From Paracoccus litorisediminis (GTDB taxonomy: Bacteria; Pseudomonadota; Alphaproteobacteria; Rhodobacterales; Rhodobacteraceae), in contig NZ_WMIG01000003.1 in NCBI RefSeq assembly GCF_009711205.1, forward strand, positions 1-64,000: a stretch of DNA of 64,000 bases, read 5' to 3'. A model generated the notes under the pieces. It made no database searches and was not told the DNA's origin. It worked only from the letters and a program-made list of their open reading frames with translations. Made by a program: the position numbers and the translations under genes. This document shows, piece after piece, positions 44,076-52,992 of the stretch; within the stretch, counting starts at the first letter, position 1; every line of letters begins with the position of its first letter.

Positions 44076-44488
44076 GCGTGATGATCCTGCTGGCCTTTCT
44101 GGGTGGGGCGCTGGTGACATTGTCGCGCCAGATCAACGGGCGGCTGGCGGTCGAGACATCGGCACTGCAATCCTCGTTCTGGAACCACTTTGTTGGCTTC
44201 GCTGCACTGGCGGCGGTGACAGTTCTTGCAGGCAGCTTCTGGCCCGAGGGAGCGGCCACGGCGCCTTGGCTGGCCTGGATCGGCGGTGCCCTTGGCGTCG
44301 CCTTTGTGGCCAGCGGCAGTTGGCTGGTCCCGCGCCTGGGGGCGGCCATGACGGGTGGGCTGCTGGTGGCTGGGCAGATGCTTTCGGGGGTGGTGCTTGA
44401 CCTTGTCCGGGGGGCGGACGCCATCCTGTGGATGCAACTCGCGGGCGTTGCGCTGATCCTGGCCGGGGTAATTCTCAGCCGCCGATGA
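44072..44488 (+). CDS. Half-size DMT transporter subunit, YdcZ/DUF606-like (second of pair)
   Basis: 138-residue membrane protein with five helices (VMILLAFLGGALVTLSRQIN, then ALQSSFWNHFVGFAAL, then GGALGVAFVASGSWLVPRLG). The GRL-A-xx-S-xx-QSSFWNHFVG pattern is the family signature. It is shorter than its partner, which carries an N-terminal extension. The substrate is unknown. Confidence 0.82.
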   Translation: MSVMILLAFLGGALVTLSRQINGRLAVETSALQSSFWNHFVGFAALAAVTVLAGSFWPEGAATAPWLAWIGGALGVAFVASGSWLVPRLGAAMTGGLLVAGQMLSGVVLDLVRGADAILWMQLAGVALILAGVILSRR

Positions 44489-44760
44489 TCACGGGGCATG
44501 GAAAGCGAATGTCGCGAATGCTTCCGGCCAAGGCGGTGGTGCAGGAGGCTGGGCGCGACACCACAACCTGCGGTCAGCTGGAGTTTACACCCGCAGGGTT
44601 CGCCGGAAACCACCGGTCGCCTTCAACGCCAAAGGACAGCGCAATGGCGTTGACGGCCGGTTCGGCCAGCGAAATGCCCTCAGGGGCATCGCAACATTGC
44701 CGCCAAGCTTCCAAGGGATGACGTGCTGCCGCGTGTAAGTATTTCACATAAAATAATAAT
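44489..44760. other. Convergent intergenic region
   Basis: No gene supported; frames here lack resemblance to known families and no terminator stands out. Confidence 0.3.
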
Positions 44761-45228
44761 TTACGGCATCCTTGATATGCCGCCTTTCACGCGACGCAAT
44801 GGGATCGAACTCTCGATCGTCGAAACACCGGGAACCCGCGTCAGCCGTCCCGTCAGAAAGCTCTCGAAGTCAGCCAGACTGGCGGTGACCACGCGCAGCA
44901 GATAATCGCGGCTGCCGGTCATCAGCCAGCAATCCACAACTTCGGGAAAGGCGCGCACGGCGGTTTCGAACTTGGCCAGCGCCTCATCAACCTGCCGATC
45001 AAGCTGGACCGAGACAAAGACCGATACCCCATAGCCAAGGGCGGTCTCATCCAGCAGCGCGGCGTAACCGGTGATGACGCCGCTTTCTTCCAGCGCGCGG
45101 ATGCGGCGCGCGACTGGCGAAGGGCTTAGGCCCACCTGATCGCTGATCTCCTGCACGGAGGCACGCCCGCTTTTATGCAAATGCCGCAGGATTCTTGCAT
45201 CAATCCCGTCGATCTGGACGTTTGTCAT
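44761..45228 (-). CDS. Lrp/AsnC-family regulator
   Basis: 155-residue Lrp-type regulator. HTH at residues 20-45 (SGRASVQEISDQVGLSPSPV, then ARRIRALEESGVI) and the RAM ligand domain (FVSVQLDRQVDEALAKFETA, then VVDCWLMTGSRDYLLRVV). It is divergent from a large thiamine-diphosphate enzyme gene. The same Lrp/AceE-homologue pairing occurs in the Pseudomonas putida mdeR-mdeAB locus for methionine breakdown, so an amino acid or its 2-oxoacid is a likely effector. Confidence 0.92.
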   Translation of the reverse strand: MTNVQIDGIDARILRHLHKSGRASVQEISDQVGLSPSPVARRIRALEESGVITGYAALLDETALGYGVSVFVSVQLDRQVDEALAKFETAVRAFPEVVDCWLMTGSRDYLLRVVTASLADFESFLTGRLTRVPGVSTIESSIPLRRVKGGISRMP

Positions 45229-45345
45229 AAGTCATTTCCATATTTGCACAGCTTTCCGCCAAGAATAGGCGCGGCATTGGCCGGAAACAGCGAAAAAATG
45301 CGTGGGCCGGGTGTTAAAGTCGAAGGCATCCGCGAAAGGAACGCC

Positions 45346-47718
45346 ATGGCACAATCACATCTGAAGACCATCGAGCAGCGCCTGCTTTGGCTATCGCATT
45401 GGATGATCCATCAGGCCAACCACATCCGGCCCAAGCAGGACGGCATCAAGATCGGCGGCCATCAGGCTTCGTCGGCCTCGATGGTGTCGATCATGACAGC
45501 GCTTTACTTCTCGGCACTGCGGCCCGAGGACCGCGTGGCCGTGAAACCCCATGCCGGGCCGGTCTTTCACGCGATGCATTACCTGATGGGCAATATCTCG
45601 CGCGAGAAGATGCAGGATTTCCGCGGTTATGGCGGGGTGCAAAGCTATCCCAGCCGGACCAAGGACGTGGATGACGTGGATTTCTCGACCGGCTCGGTGG
45701 GCTTGGGGGTGGCGATCACCTCTTTCGCGTCAATGGTGCAGGATTACATTGCGGCGAAGTCATGGGGTCAGGATCGGCCGATGGGCCGGATGATCGCGCT
45801 GATGGGCGATGCGGAGCTGGACGAGGGCAATATCCACGAATGCCTGCAAGAAGGCTGGAAGCACGGCCTGCGCAACACTTGGTGGATCGTGGACTACAAC
45901 CGCCAGTCGCTGGACGGGGTGGTGCATGAGGGGCTTTGGGAGCGGATCGAGGGCGTCTTTTCGGCCTTTGGCTGGGATGTGGTTCGGGTCAAATACGGGC
46001 GGCTTCAGCGCGCGGCCTTTGCCGAGCCCGGCGGCGAGCAGTTGCGGCGATGGATCGACGATTGCCCGAACGACCTTTATTCGGCACTGACCTTTCAGGG
46101 TGGCGCAGTCTGGCGCGAGCAGTTGATGAACGACCTTGGCGATCAGGGGCCGGTCAGCGCGCTGATCAAGCGGCGCGATGATGATGAGCTTGCGGCCCTG
46201 ATGGAGAATCTTGGCGGCAATTGCGTCGATACCATGGCCGAAACCTTTGCCGCGATCGACCACGACCGCCCCACCTGCTTTCTTGCTTATACGATCAAGG
46301 GCTGGGGCACGCCGATTGCCGGTCACAAGGACAATCACGGCGGCCTGATGACCAAGGCCCAGATGACCGACTGGCAAAGCCGAATGCGCGTTCCGGTGGG
46401 TCAGGAGTGGGAGCCGATGGCAGGTGTCGCGGACCCCACCACGCTGCGCGCCTTTCTGGACAAGGTGCCTTTCTTTGCCGCCGGTAATCGCCGCTTTGCC
46501 GACGCACGCATTTCCGTTCCTGCGATCGAACCACCTGCCGAGCGCAAGATCTCGACCCAGCAGGCATTCGCCAAGATCCTTGACGATCTGGCCCGTGGCG
46601 ACAGCGACCTGGCCGAGCGGATCATGACCACGTCACCCGACGTGACCGGCACGACCGGGCTTGGGCCCTGGGTCAACCGCCGCAAGCTGTTCGCAAGGGA
46701 TGCGCGCAACGACATGTTTCGGGCACGAAACATTGCCTCGACCGCAAAATGGGATTTCGCCCCGCAGGGCCAGCATGTCGAGCTGGGCATTGCCGAGATG
46801 AACCTGTTCCTGCTGCTGGCGGCGGCAGGTCTGTCGCATTCGCTGTTTGGCAAACGGCTTCTGCCGGTGGGCACGGTCTATGACCCCTTCGTCTGCCGCG
46901 GTCTCGATGCGATGAACTACGCCTGCTATCAGGATGCCCGCTTCATGATCGTGGGGACGCCTTCGGGCATCACGCTTGCCCCCGAGGGCGGCGCGCATCA
47001 GTCCATTGCGACGCCGCTGATCGGCATGGCGCAGGACGGGCTTGCGGCCTTTGAGCCGGCCTTTGCCGATGAGTTGGCAGTGATCACCCGCTGGGCCTTC
47101 GACTACATGCAGCGCGAGGGCAAGCCGGACCTGTGCGAGCGGACCTGGCTGCGCGACGAAACCGGCGGAGCGGTCTATCTGCGCCTTTCGACCAACCCGA
47201 TTGAACAGCCGGGTCGCCGCCATGATGACGCCTTTGTTCAGGGTGCGATCGACGGCGCCTATTGGTTGCGCCCGCCCGGACCCAACTGCGAGGTGGTCAT
47301 TGCATATCAGGGCGTCGTCGCCCCCGAGGCCATCGCCGCCGCCGGCATGATTGCCGAGGCGCGCCGCGATGTGGGCGTGCTGGCCGTCACCTCGGCGGAT
47401 CGGCTGAATGCGGGCTGGAATGCGGCGCAGCGCGTCCGCGCCCGTGGCAATCCACGCGCCATCAGCCATGTCGAGCGCCTGTTGCGGCCGCTGTCGCGGG
47501 ATTGCAGCCTTGTCACGGTGATCGACGGTCATCCCGCGACGCTGTCTTGGCTGGGCTCGGTCCATGGGCATCGGACGATCTCGCTTGGGGTCGAGCATTT
47601 CGGCCAGACCGGGACCATCGGCGATCTTTATCGCCATTTCGGGATTGATGCGCAAAGCATCGTGGACCGGGTCGCAGGTCTGACGCCGGGGGCATGGATC
47701 AGCGCCCGTTCGGCCTGA
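45346..47718 (+). CDS. AceE/MdeB-like 2-oxoacid dehydrogenase E1 or transketolase-like enzyme
   Basis: 790-residue thiamine-diphosphate enzyme built like homodimeric pyruvate dehydrogenase E1. The N-terminal domain has HAGPVFHAMHYLMG and the cofactor motif GDAELDEGNIHECLQEG ending in DYNRQSLDG, a GDxE...N form. The middle domain shows VELGIAEMNLFLLLAAAGLS, and the C-terminal domain VVIAYQGVVAPEAIAAAG. Shorter than AceE (about 885). AAAGGA lies just before ATG 45346; the longer frame is noncoding leader. Its closest described relative by context is MdeB (2-oxobutyrate dehydrogenase E1). No E2 or E3 gene is in the window, so it must share these or act without them. Confidence 0.85.
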   Translation: MAQSHLKTIEQRLLWLSHWMIHQANHIRPKQDGIKIGGHQASSASMVSIMTALYFSALRPEDRVAVKPHAGPVFHAMHYLMGNISREKMQDFRGYGGVQSYPSRTKDVDDVDFSTGSVGLGVAITSFASMVQDYIAAKSWGQDRPMGRMIALMGDAELDEGNIHECLQEGWKHGLRNTWWIVDYNRQSLDGVVHEGLWERIEGVFSAFGWDVVRVKYGRLQRAAFAEPGGEQLRRWIDDCPNDLYSALTFQGGAVWREQLMNDLGDQGPVSALIKRRDDDELAALMENLGGNCVDTMAETFAAIDHDRPTCFLAYTIKGWGTPIAGHKDNHGGLMTKAQMTDWQSRMRVPVGQEWEPMAGVADPTTLRAFLDKVPFFAAGNRRFADARISVPAIEPPAERKISTQQAFAKILDDLARGDSDLAERIMTTSPDVTGTTGLGPWVNRRKLFARDARNDMFRARNIASTAKWDFAPQGQHVELGIAEMNLFLLLAAAGLSHSLFGKRLLPVGTVYDPFVCRGLDAMNYACYQDARFMIVGTPSGITLAPEGGAHQSIATPLIGMAQDGLAAFEPAFADELAVITRWAFDYMQREGKPDLCERTWLRDETGGAVYLRLSTNPIEQPGRRHDDAFVQGAIDGAYWLRPPGPNCEVVIAYQGVVAPEAIAAAGMIAEARRDVGVLAVTSADRLNAGWNAAQRVRARGNPRAISHVERLLRPLSRDCSLVTVIDGHPATLSWLGSVHGHRTISLGVEHFGQTGTIGDLYRHFGIDAQSIVDRVAGLTPGAWISARSA

Positions 47719-47745
47719 AGGCATCGAATTTTCCGACCCTGCCAG

Positions 47746-47777
47746 CCCCGCGCCCATCGGTGCGGGGTTTCGGTTTT
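47746..47777 (+). terminator. Rho-independent terminator after the AceE-like gene
   Basis: CCCCGC (47746-47751) and GCGGGG (47762-47767) form a GC stem with a 10-nt loop, followed directly by TTTCGGTTTT. It lies 28 bp past the stop codon and separates this gene from the next operon. Confidence 0.75.
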
Positions 47778-47880
47778 CCGGCATCAGGCGCTTGCCTTGG
47801 CTTACGCCAGAACAGGGCATTTTCCGGACAGATCTGCATCGAAAACAAGCTTCGGAAAAATCCTGATGGTCTGCTCGCAA

Positions 47881-47917
47881 TTTTCATACCAATTGGTATG
47901 ATCAAATGGTATGAAAA
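47881..47917. promoter_or_regulatory. RutR-like operator with three half-sites
   Basis: CATACCAATTGGTATG (47885-47900) is a perfect 16-bp palindrome. A third half-site GGTATGAAAA (47908-47917) also mirrors the outer left arm TTTTCATACC (47881-47890) perfectly. The core ACCA-N2-TGGT equals that of the E. coli RutR site (TTGACCA-N2-TGGTCAA). It lies 51 bp before the first gene of an operon that encodes a RutR-like TetR protein. Confidence 0.7.
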
Positions 47918-47967
47918 TTGGCAGGACGCCACGAAGCCTGTCTTTCGCGGCGCAGCATGGGGGACAG

Positions 47968-48768
47968 ATGAAACGTTACTGGGCGGACCATTCGAGCCTT
48001 GAGTTTTCGCAGCTTGATCGGTCCAGGCTGATCGCCGTGCTGCCTTTGGGCGCAATCGAGCAGCACGGACCGCATCTGCCGATGTCGGTCGATACCTGTT
48101 CGGTGGATGGCATCTGCACCCGGCTGGCCCGAGATCTGCCAGAGGAAAGCCCGGTGGTCTTCCTGCCGACCCAGGCTGTCACCAAAAGCAACGAACATCT
48201 GGCCTTTCCCGGCACTTTGACGCTGTCGCCTGAAACGCTGATCCGGGTCTGGTCCGAAATCGGCACCTGCGTGGCCCGTGCGGGCGTGCGCAAACTGGTG
48301 CTGCTGAACGGGCATGGCGGCAATGTCCCGGCAATGGACATCGTCGCGCGCGAATTGCGTGTGTCGCAGCAGATGATGGTGTTCTCGCTCAACTGGTACG
48401 CAGCGGGTATGCCCGAGGGTCTCTATTCGCCCGTCGAACTGGGTCACGGCATCCATGCGGGCGATATGGAAACCTCGGTCATGCTGGCCTTGGACCCCGA
48501 CAATGTCCGCATGGACCGGGCCCGGAATTTCCGGTCGCGACTGCAGGACCTGCGCGAGACCCATCCCTCGATCGCGCTTTCCGGGCCGGCGCGGCCGGGT
48601 TGGATGATTCACGACCTGAATCCGGCCGGTGCCTGCGGCGAGGCGCATCTTGCCAACGCCGACAAGGGCCATGCCACGCTGGACCACGCCACAGGTCGGC
48701 TGATCGACATTTTCCACGACATCGACCGGACGCCGCTGTCATGGCTCGATGCTACCCCCGAATGGTGA
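47968..48768 (+). CDS. Creatininase-family amidohydrolase (cluster 2)
   Basis: 266-residue creatininase-family enzyme with the full metal-ligand set: E31 and H33 (GAIEQHGPHL), D42 (SVDT), H116 (LNGHGGN), and the HAGDMETS loop (H163, E168) missing from the copy at 30604. Start 47968 follows a GGGGGA site; the longer frame overlaps the operator. Probable reaction is hydrolysis of an amide bond in a cyclic or N-substituted amide. First gene of the operon; the ABC ATPase start lies 4 bp after its stop. Confidence 0.9.
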   Translation: MKRYWADHSSLEFSQLDRSRLIAVLPLGAIEQHGPHLPMSVDTCSVDGICTRLARDLPEESPVVFLPTQAVTKSNEHLAFPGTLTLSPETLIRVWSEIGTCVARAGVRKLVLLNGHGGNVPAMDIVARELRVSQQMMVFSLNWYAAGMPEGLYSPVELGHGIHAGDMETSVMLALDPDNVRMDRARNFRSRLQDLRETHPSIALSGPARPGWMIHDLNPAGACGEAHLANADKGHATLDHATGRLIDIFHDIDRTPLSWLDATPEW

Positions 48769-48772
48769 GCCA

Positions 48773-49546
48773 ATGACACAGCCAGCCCAGATCACCCTGT
48801 CCCATGTCGAAAAGCGTTTCGGCAATGGAACGCTGGCCCTGCGCGACATGAACCTGAGCATCCGCGAAGGCGAATTCGTCAGCTTTCTTGGCCCCTCGGG
48901 CTGCGGGAAATCCACCGCTTTGCGGATGATTGCGGGACTGCTTGAACCAAGCGGCGGGACGATCACCGTGAATGGCCGCGAGGCAGGCGATGGCGGCGAT
49001 GTCAGCTTCGTCTTTCAGGACGCGACGTTGATGCCCTGGGCCACGGTCTTCGACAATGTGATGCTGCCTCTCAAGCTGCGGGGCCTGGGCCGGGCCGAGG
49101 CGCGCGCGCAGGTCGAAGAGGCGCTTGGAATGGTCGGGCTGACAAAATTTGCCAGCTCCTATCCGCGCGAATTGTCGGGGGGCATGAAAATGCGCGTCTC
49201 GATCGCGCGGGCGATGGTGACAAAGCCCCGACTGCTGCTGATGGACGAGCCATTCGCCGCGCTGGACGAAATGACCCGCTTCAAGCTGAACAACGATGTG
49301 CTGGAGCTATGGCGCAAGCAGGGTCTGACGGTGGTCTTTGTCACCCATTCGGTATTCGAAAGCGTCTACCTGTCCAGCCGGGTCGTCGTCATGGGCTCGC
49401 GTCCGGGCCGGGTCGTCCATGACTTGCCGATGCCCGAGGGGCCGCGGGATGAGCATTACCGAACGACTGCCCGCTATGCCGAGACCTGCCGCATCGTCAC
49501 CGAGGCACTGGAAGGGACCATGGACCATGTCGACATCAACCACTGA
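48773..49546 (+). CDS. ABC transporter ATPase, SsuB/TauB/NitT type
   Basis: 257-residue ATPase. Walker A GPSGCGKS at about residue 43, Q-loop SFVFQDATLMPWATVFDN, signature ELSGGMKMRVSIARAM, Walker B LLLMDEPFAALDEMTR and switch HSVFESVYL. Hallmarks (LMPW, DEPFxALDExTR) place it in the nitrate/sulfonate/taurine/pyrimidine importer group. Start 48773 chosen at MTQPAQITL; the upstream frame overlaps the creatininase gene. Couples to the permease at 49527 and the NMT1-like binding protein at 52993. Confidence 0.93.
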   Translation: MTQPAQITLSHVEKRFGNGTLALRDMNLSIREGEFVSFLGPSGCGKSTALRMIAGLLEPSGGTITVNGREAGDGGDVSFVFQDATLMPWATVFDNVMLPLKLRGLGRAEARAQVEEALGMVGLTKFASSYPRELSGGMKMRVSIARAMVTKPRLLLMDEPFAALDEMTRFKLNNDVLELWRKQGLTVVFVTHSVFESVYLSSRVVVMGSRPGRVVHDLPMPEGPRDEHYRTTARYAETCRIVTEALEGTMDHVDINH

Positions 49547-50393
49547 AAGCATGCCCGTCGCGATCACGCCCACGGCCCCGTCCGCCGACCCCGCATTGCG
49601 CCGCGCGCGGCAGGAACGCCGTTTGCGACTGCTGCTGCCGGTCTGTGCCATCTCGTTTGCGCTGCTGATGTGGGAGTTTCTGGTCTGGTATAACGAGGTC
49701 CCGCATTATCTGATCCCGGCCCCCAGCCTGATCGCCCGGACCCTGGTCGAAAACTTCGGCTCGCTGATGGGCAGCGCCTGGTTCACGGTCAAGCTGACGC
49801 TGATGTCCTTGGCGCTGGCCATCTCGGGCGGGGTGGCATTGGGCATGATCTTTGCCCTTTCCCGCCCGATCGAGATGAGCCTGTTCCCCTTTGCCGTGAT
49901 CCTGCAGGTGACGCCGATCGTGGCCATCGCGCCCCTGATCCTGATCTATGTGCCAGATACGTTCTGGGCATTGTTGATCTGCGCATGGATCGTTGCGTTC
50001 TTTCCGATCCTGTCGAACACCGCCATCGGCCTGCGCAGCGCGGATCACAACCTGCGCGATCTGTTCACGCTTTACCGTGCGACGCCGTTGCAGCGCCTGC
50101 GCTACCTGCTGATCCCCTCTGCCCTGCCCTATTTCATGGCCGCGTTGAAGATCGCGGGCGGGCTTGCGCTGATTGGCGCGGTGGTGGCGGAGTTTGTCGC
50201 GGGCACCGCAGGCCAGAATACCGGTCTTGCCTCGCGCATTCTGGAATCCAGCTTCCGCAACGAAATCCCGCTGATGTTTGCCGCGCTATTTCTGGTCTCG
50301 GCACTGGGGATCGTGATTTTTCTGGTCACGTCCTGGTTGTCGACCGCCGTGCTGGGTCACTGGCATGAGAGCGAGATCAAGCGGACGCGATGA
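49527..50393 (+). CDS. ABC transporter permease, SsuC/TauC type
   Basis: 288-residue permease with six helices and the coupling loop LRDLFTLYRATPLQRLRYLL. Typical family phrases are WEFLVWYNEVPHYLIPAPSL and EFVAGTAGQNTGLASRIL. It overlaps the ATPase gene by 20 bp; ATG 49551 is an alternative that removes the overlap. Forms the pore for the importer. Confidence 0.92.
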   Translation: MSTSTTESMPVAITPTAPSADPALRRARQERRLRLLLPVCAISFALLMWEFLVWYNEVPHYLIPAPSLIARTLVENFGSLMGSAWFTVKLTLMSLALAISGGVALGMIFALSRPIEMSLFPFAVILQVTPIVAIAPLILIYVPDTFWALLICAWIVAFFPILSNTAIGLRSADHNLRDLFTLYRATPLQRLRYLLIPSALPYFMAALKIAGGLALIGAVVAEFVAGTAGQNTGLASRILESSFRNEIPLMFAALFLVSALGIVIFLVTSWLSTAVLGHWHESEIKRTR

Positions 50394-51586
50394 CCAGCAT
50401 GCTGCAACGTATCGTCACCGATCTGCAGGGCGTCCGGCTGGCCGGTCGCGCGGGGCACTGGGACCTGAGTGTCGCGGATGGCCGGATCGCGGGGCTACGC
50501 CCCTCGGGGCGGAACGGGGGTGGGCTGATCACCCCGCTTTTCGCCGATCCGCATGTGCATCTGGATAAGACCTACACGCTGCAGCGGATGCCGCGCCGCG
50601 CCGGATCGTTGCATGACGCGATCGAGATGATGGCCCAGGATGTGCCGAACTGGACGCCCGAGGACATCCGGCAGCGCGCCCAACTGGCCCTGTCCCGTGC
50701 CTTTGCCCATGGCACCGGGCGCATGCGCAGCCATATCGACTGGCATGACGACCGCCCCCCCGCCGCATGGCAGGTGCTGGGCGATCTGGCGCAGGAATGG
50801 CAGGGGCGGATCAAGCTGGAACTGGCCTCGTTGACACCGCTTGACGCATTCGCCACGCATGGAGAGGCGATTGCCCGCCGGATTGCGACCTCGGGCGGCG
50901 TGCTGGGCGCCTTTGTCTATCGCAATGACAATTTGGCCGAGGGCGTGGCGCGGGTCTTCGATCTGGCCGAGCGTTTCGATCTGCCCCTTGATTTCCACGT
51001 CGACGAGGGCACCGATCCCTTGGCGCAGGGCTTCGACGCCATCCTGACCGAAACCGAGCGTCGCGGCCTTGCAGGTCGGGTGCTTTGCGGTCATGCCTGC
51101 GCATTGTCGGTGCGCCCGGCGGACGAGGTCGGGCAGCTGCTTGACCGTGCGGCGGCGGCTGGTCTGGGGCTGGTCGCCCTGCCTGCCTGCAATGCATGGT
51201 TGCAGGACGCAACGGGCGAGCGTACCCCGCGCCTGCGCGGCATCGCCCCGATCCGCGAGGCCCGTGCGGCGGGCATGCAGGTCATGTTCGGCTCGGACAA
51301 TGTCTGCGATGGCTTTTTCCCGCATGGCGATTACGACCCCGCCGATGCGTGGCGACTGGCCGTGCTGCTGGGCCATCTTGAGCCCGAGGACTGGCTGGAC
51401 GCCGTGACGACGCTGCCCGCTGGCTGGTCCGGTGGTGCCGCGCCCCTCACTGAGGGCGCAGCCGCAGATTTCATCCATTTCGCCGTCAACAACGCCGATG
51501 AACTGGCCAGCCGTCCGACAGCAGGCCGCACGGTCTGGCGCGACGGCAATCCCATTGCCCCCCTGAACGGAGCCATCCCATGCTGA
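50390..51586 (+). CDS. Cytosine-deaminase-like amidohydrolase
   Basis: 398-residue TIM-barrel metal hydrolase closest to CodA. The ligand set can be mapped: H55 and H57 (ADPHVHLDK), H203 and catalytic Glu206 (FHVDE), H235 (CGHACALS) and D303 (FGSDNVCDGF), with the same order and nearly the same spacing as the Fe ligands of E. coli cytosine deaminase. It should deaminate or hydrolyse a heterocycle (cytosine, isocytosine, creatinine or similar). It overlaps the permease gene by 4 bp and the oxidase gene by 7 bp, so it is firmly within the operon. Confidence 0.88.
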   Translation: MTSMLQRIVTDLQGVRLAGRAGHWDLSVADGRIAGLRPSGRNGGGLITPLFADPHVHLDKTYTLQRMPRRAGSLHDAIEMMAQDVPNWTPEDIRQRAQLALSRAFAHGTGRMRSHIDWHDDRPPAAWQVLGDLAQEWQGRIKLELASLTPLDAFATHGEAIARRIATSGGVLGAFVYRNDNLAEGVARVFDLAERFDLPLDFHVDEGTDPLAQGFDAILTETERRGLAGRVLCGHACALSVRPADEVGQLLDRAAAAGLGLVALPACNAWLQDATGERTPRLRGIAPIREARAAGMQVMFGSDNVCDGFFPHGDYDPADAWRLAVLLGHLEPEDWLDAVTTLPAGWSGGAAPLTEGAAADFIHFAVNNADELASRPTAGRTVWRDGNPIAPLNGAIPC

Positions 51587-52959
51587 CCGAAGCACGCCCG
51601 CCGCGCGCCGCCGCCCTTGCCGCGTTCAAGGCCGAAATGGACGGAATCCGCGTCCATGACGATGAAAAGACCCTCGAACTGCGCTCGCGCGATTATTTCT
51701 GGTACAGCCCGATCCTGAACGAGCAGCTTGAGGATTGCCGGGGCGAGCTTGTCGTGATCCCGACCTCGCAGGAGGAAGTGTTCCGCGTGGCATCTGCTGC
51801 TGCCCGCCACCGTCTGCCCGTGACCATTCGCGGTGGCGGCACCGGCAATTACGGCCAATGCGTGCCGCTGGATGGCGGCGTGATCCTGGACATGACGCGG
51901 CTCGACAAGGTGATCGAGATCACGCCGGGCCATGTCCGGGTTGAAGCCGGGGCAAGGATCTCGCGGCTTGACGACGCCGTGCATGAGACCGGGCAGGAAC
52001 TTCTGATGTATCCCTCGACCCGGACGCTGGCGACCATCGGTGGCTTCATTGCGGGCGGCTCGGGCGGCATCGGATCGTTTCGCAACGGCATGCTGCGCGA
52101 CAATGACAACGTGACCTATGCCCGGATCGTCACCGTCGAACCCGAGCCGCAGATCATCGAACTGCATGGCGAGGCGATCAACAAGATCCAGCACGCCTAT
52201 GGCACGAACGGCATCCTGGTCGAGGTCGGCCTTGGCCTGACGCCCGCGACCGAGTGGGTGCATGTCGCGGCCTTGTTCGACGGCTATGACGCCGCCTTGG
52301 ATTTTGCGACCGGGGTGCAGGATCAGGGTCTGGACCTTTACCTGCTGACCTGTGTCGAGCGCCGTTTCTCGGCCTATTACCGCAAGCTCAAGGATCATTT
52401 CCCGGCGGATCGCGACGCGGTCTTCGCCATGGTCGCGCCCGCCGATCTCTCGCGCTTCCGCGCCGAGGTCGAGAACGGCGGCGGCACGGTGACATTTGCC
52501 CTGACCAAGGAGGAAATCCACCAGCAGGGCCTGCAACCGGCCTATGAGCTGGGCTGGAACCACACCACGCTGCAAGCGCTGAAGATCGACAAGGGCTGGA
52601 CCTATCTGCAGGTCGCCTATCCCCACCCCTTCGACCCCGCGCTGGTCCTGCGCCAGATGCAGCGACATGGCGACGAACTGTTCTGGCATCACGAGATGGC
52701 CCGCGAACAGGGCCGCGTGCAGATCTTTGCCCTGCCGCTGGTGCGCTATCGCGGCAAGGACGAGATGTACGCGCTGATCCGCGAGCTTGAGGCGGATGGC
52801 TGCACCATCTTCGATCCGCATGTCTACACGATCGAGGATGGCGGCATGAAAACCATCGACGACACCCAGATCGCCTTCAAGAAGCAGGCCGATCCTTACG
52901 GCCTGATGAACCCCGGCAAAACCCGCGGCTGGACGCCTGAAATGGCGCTGGCCGAATGA
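51580..52959 (+). CDS. FAD-linked oxidase, GlcD/FAD_binding_4 type
   Basis: 459-residue flavoprotein of the vanillyl-alcohol/glycolate oxidase group. The FAD-binding PP-loop region reads VTIRGGGTGNYGQCVPLDGG and VILDMTRLDKVIEI, with GGFIAGGSGGIGSFRNG further on. It lacks the His or Cys of covalent-flavin enzymes at the usual site as far as I can judge. Oxidises a 2-hydroxy acid or related C-OH/C-N substrate. Inside the uptake-deaminase operon it could generate an imine or keto product that the RidA protein further along handles (inference). Confidence 0.87.
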   Translation: MLTEARPPRAAALAAFKAEMDGIRVHDDEKTLELRSRDYFWYSPILNEQLEDCRGELVVIPTSQEEVFRVASAAARHRLPVTIRGGGTGNYGQCVPLDGGVILDMTRLDKVIEITPGHVRVEAGARISRLDDAVHETGQELLMYPSTRTLATIGGFIAGGSGGIGSFRNGMLRDNDNVTYARIVTVEPEPQIIELHGEAINKIQHAYGTNGILVEVGLGLTPATEWVHVAALFDGYDAALDFATGVQDQGLDLYLLTCVERRFSAYYRKLKDHFPADRDAVFAMVAPADLSRFRAEVENGGGTVTFALTKEEIHQQGLQPAYELGWNHTTLQALKIDKGWTYLQVAYPHPFDPALVLRQMQRHGDELFWHHEMAREQGRVQIFALPLVRYRGKDEMYALIRELEADGCTIFDPHVYTIEDGGMKTIDDTQIAFKKQADPYGLMNPGKTRGWTPEMALAE

Positions 52960-52992
52960 ACCAATAACCAAGAATACCGACAGGAGAGTCCC

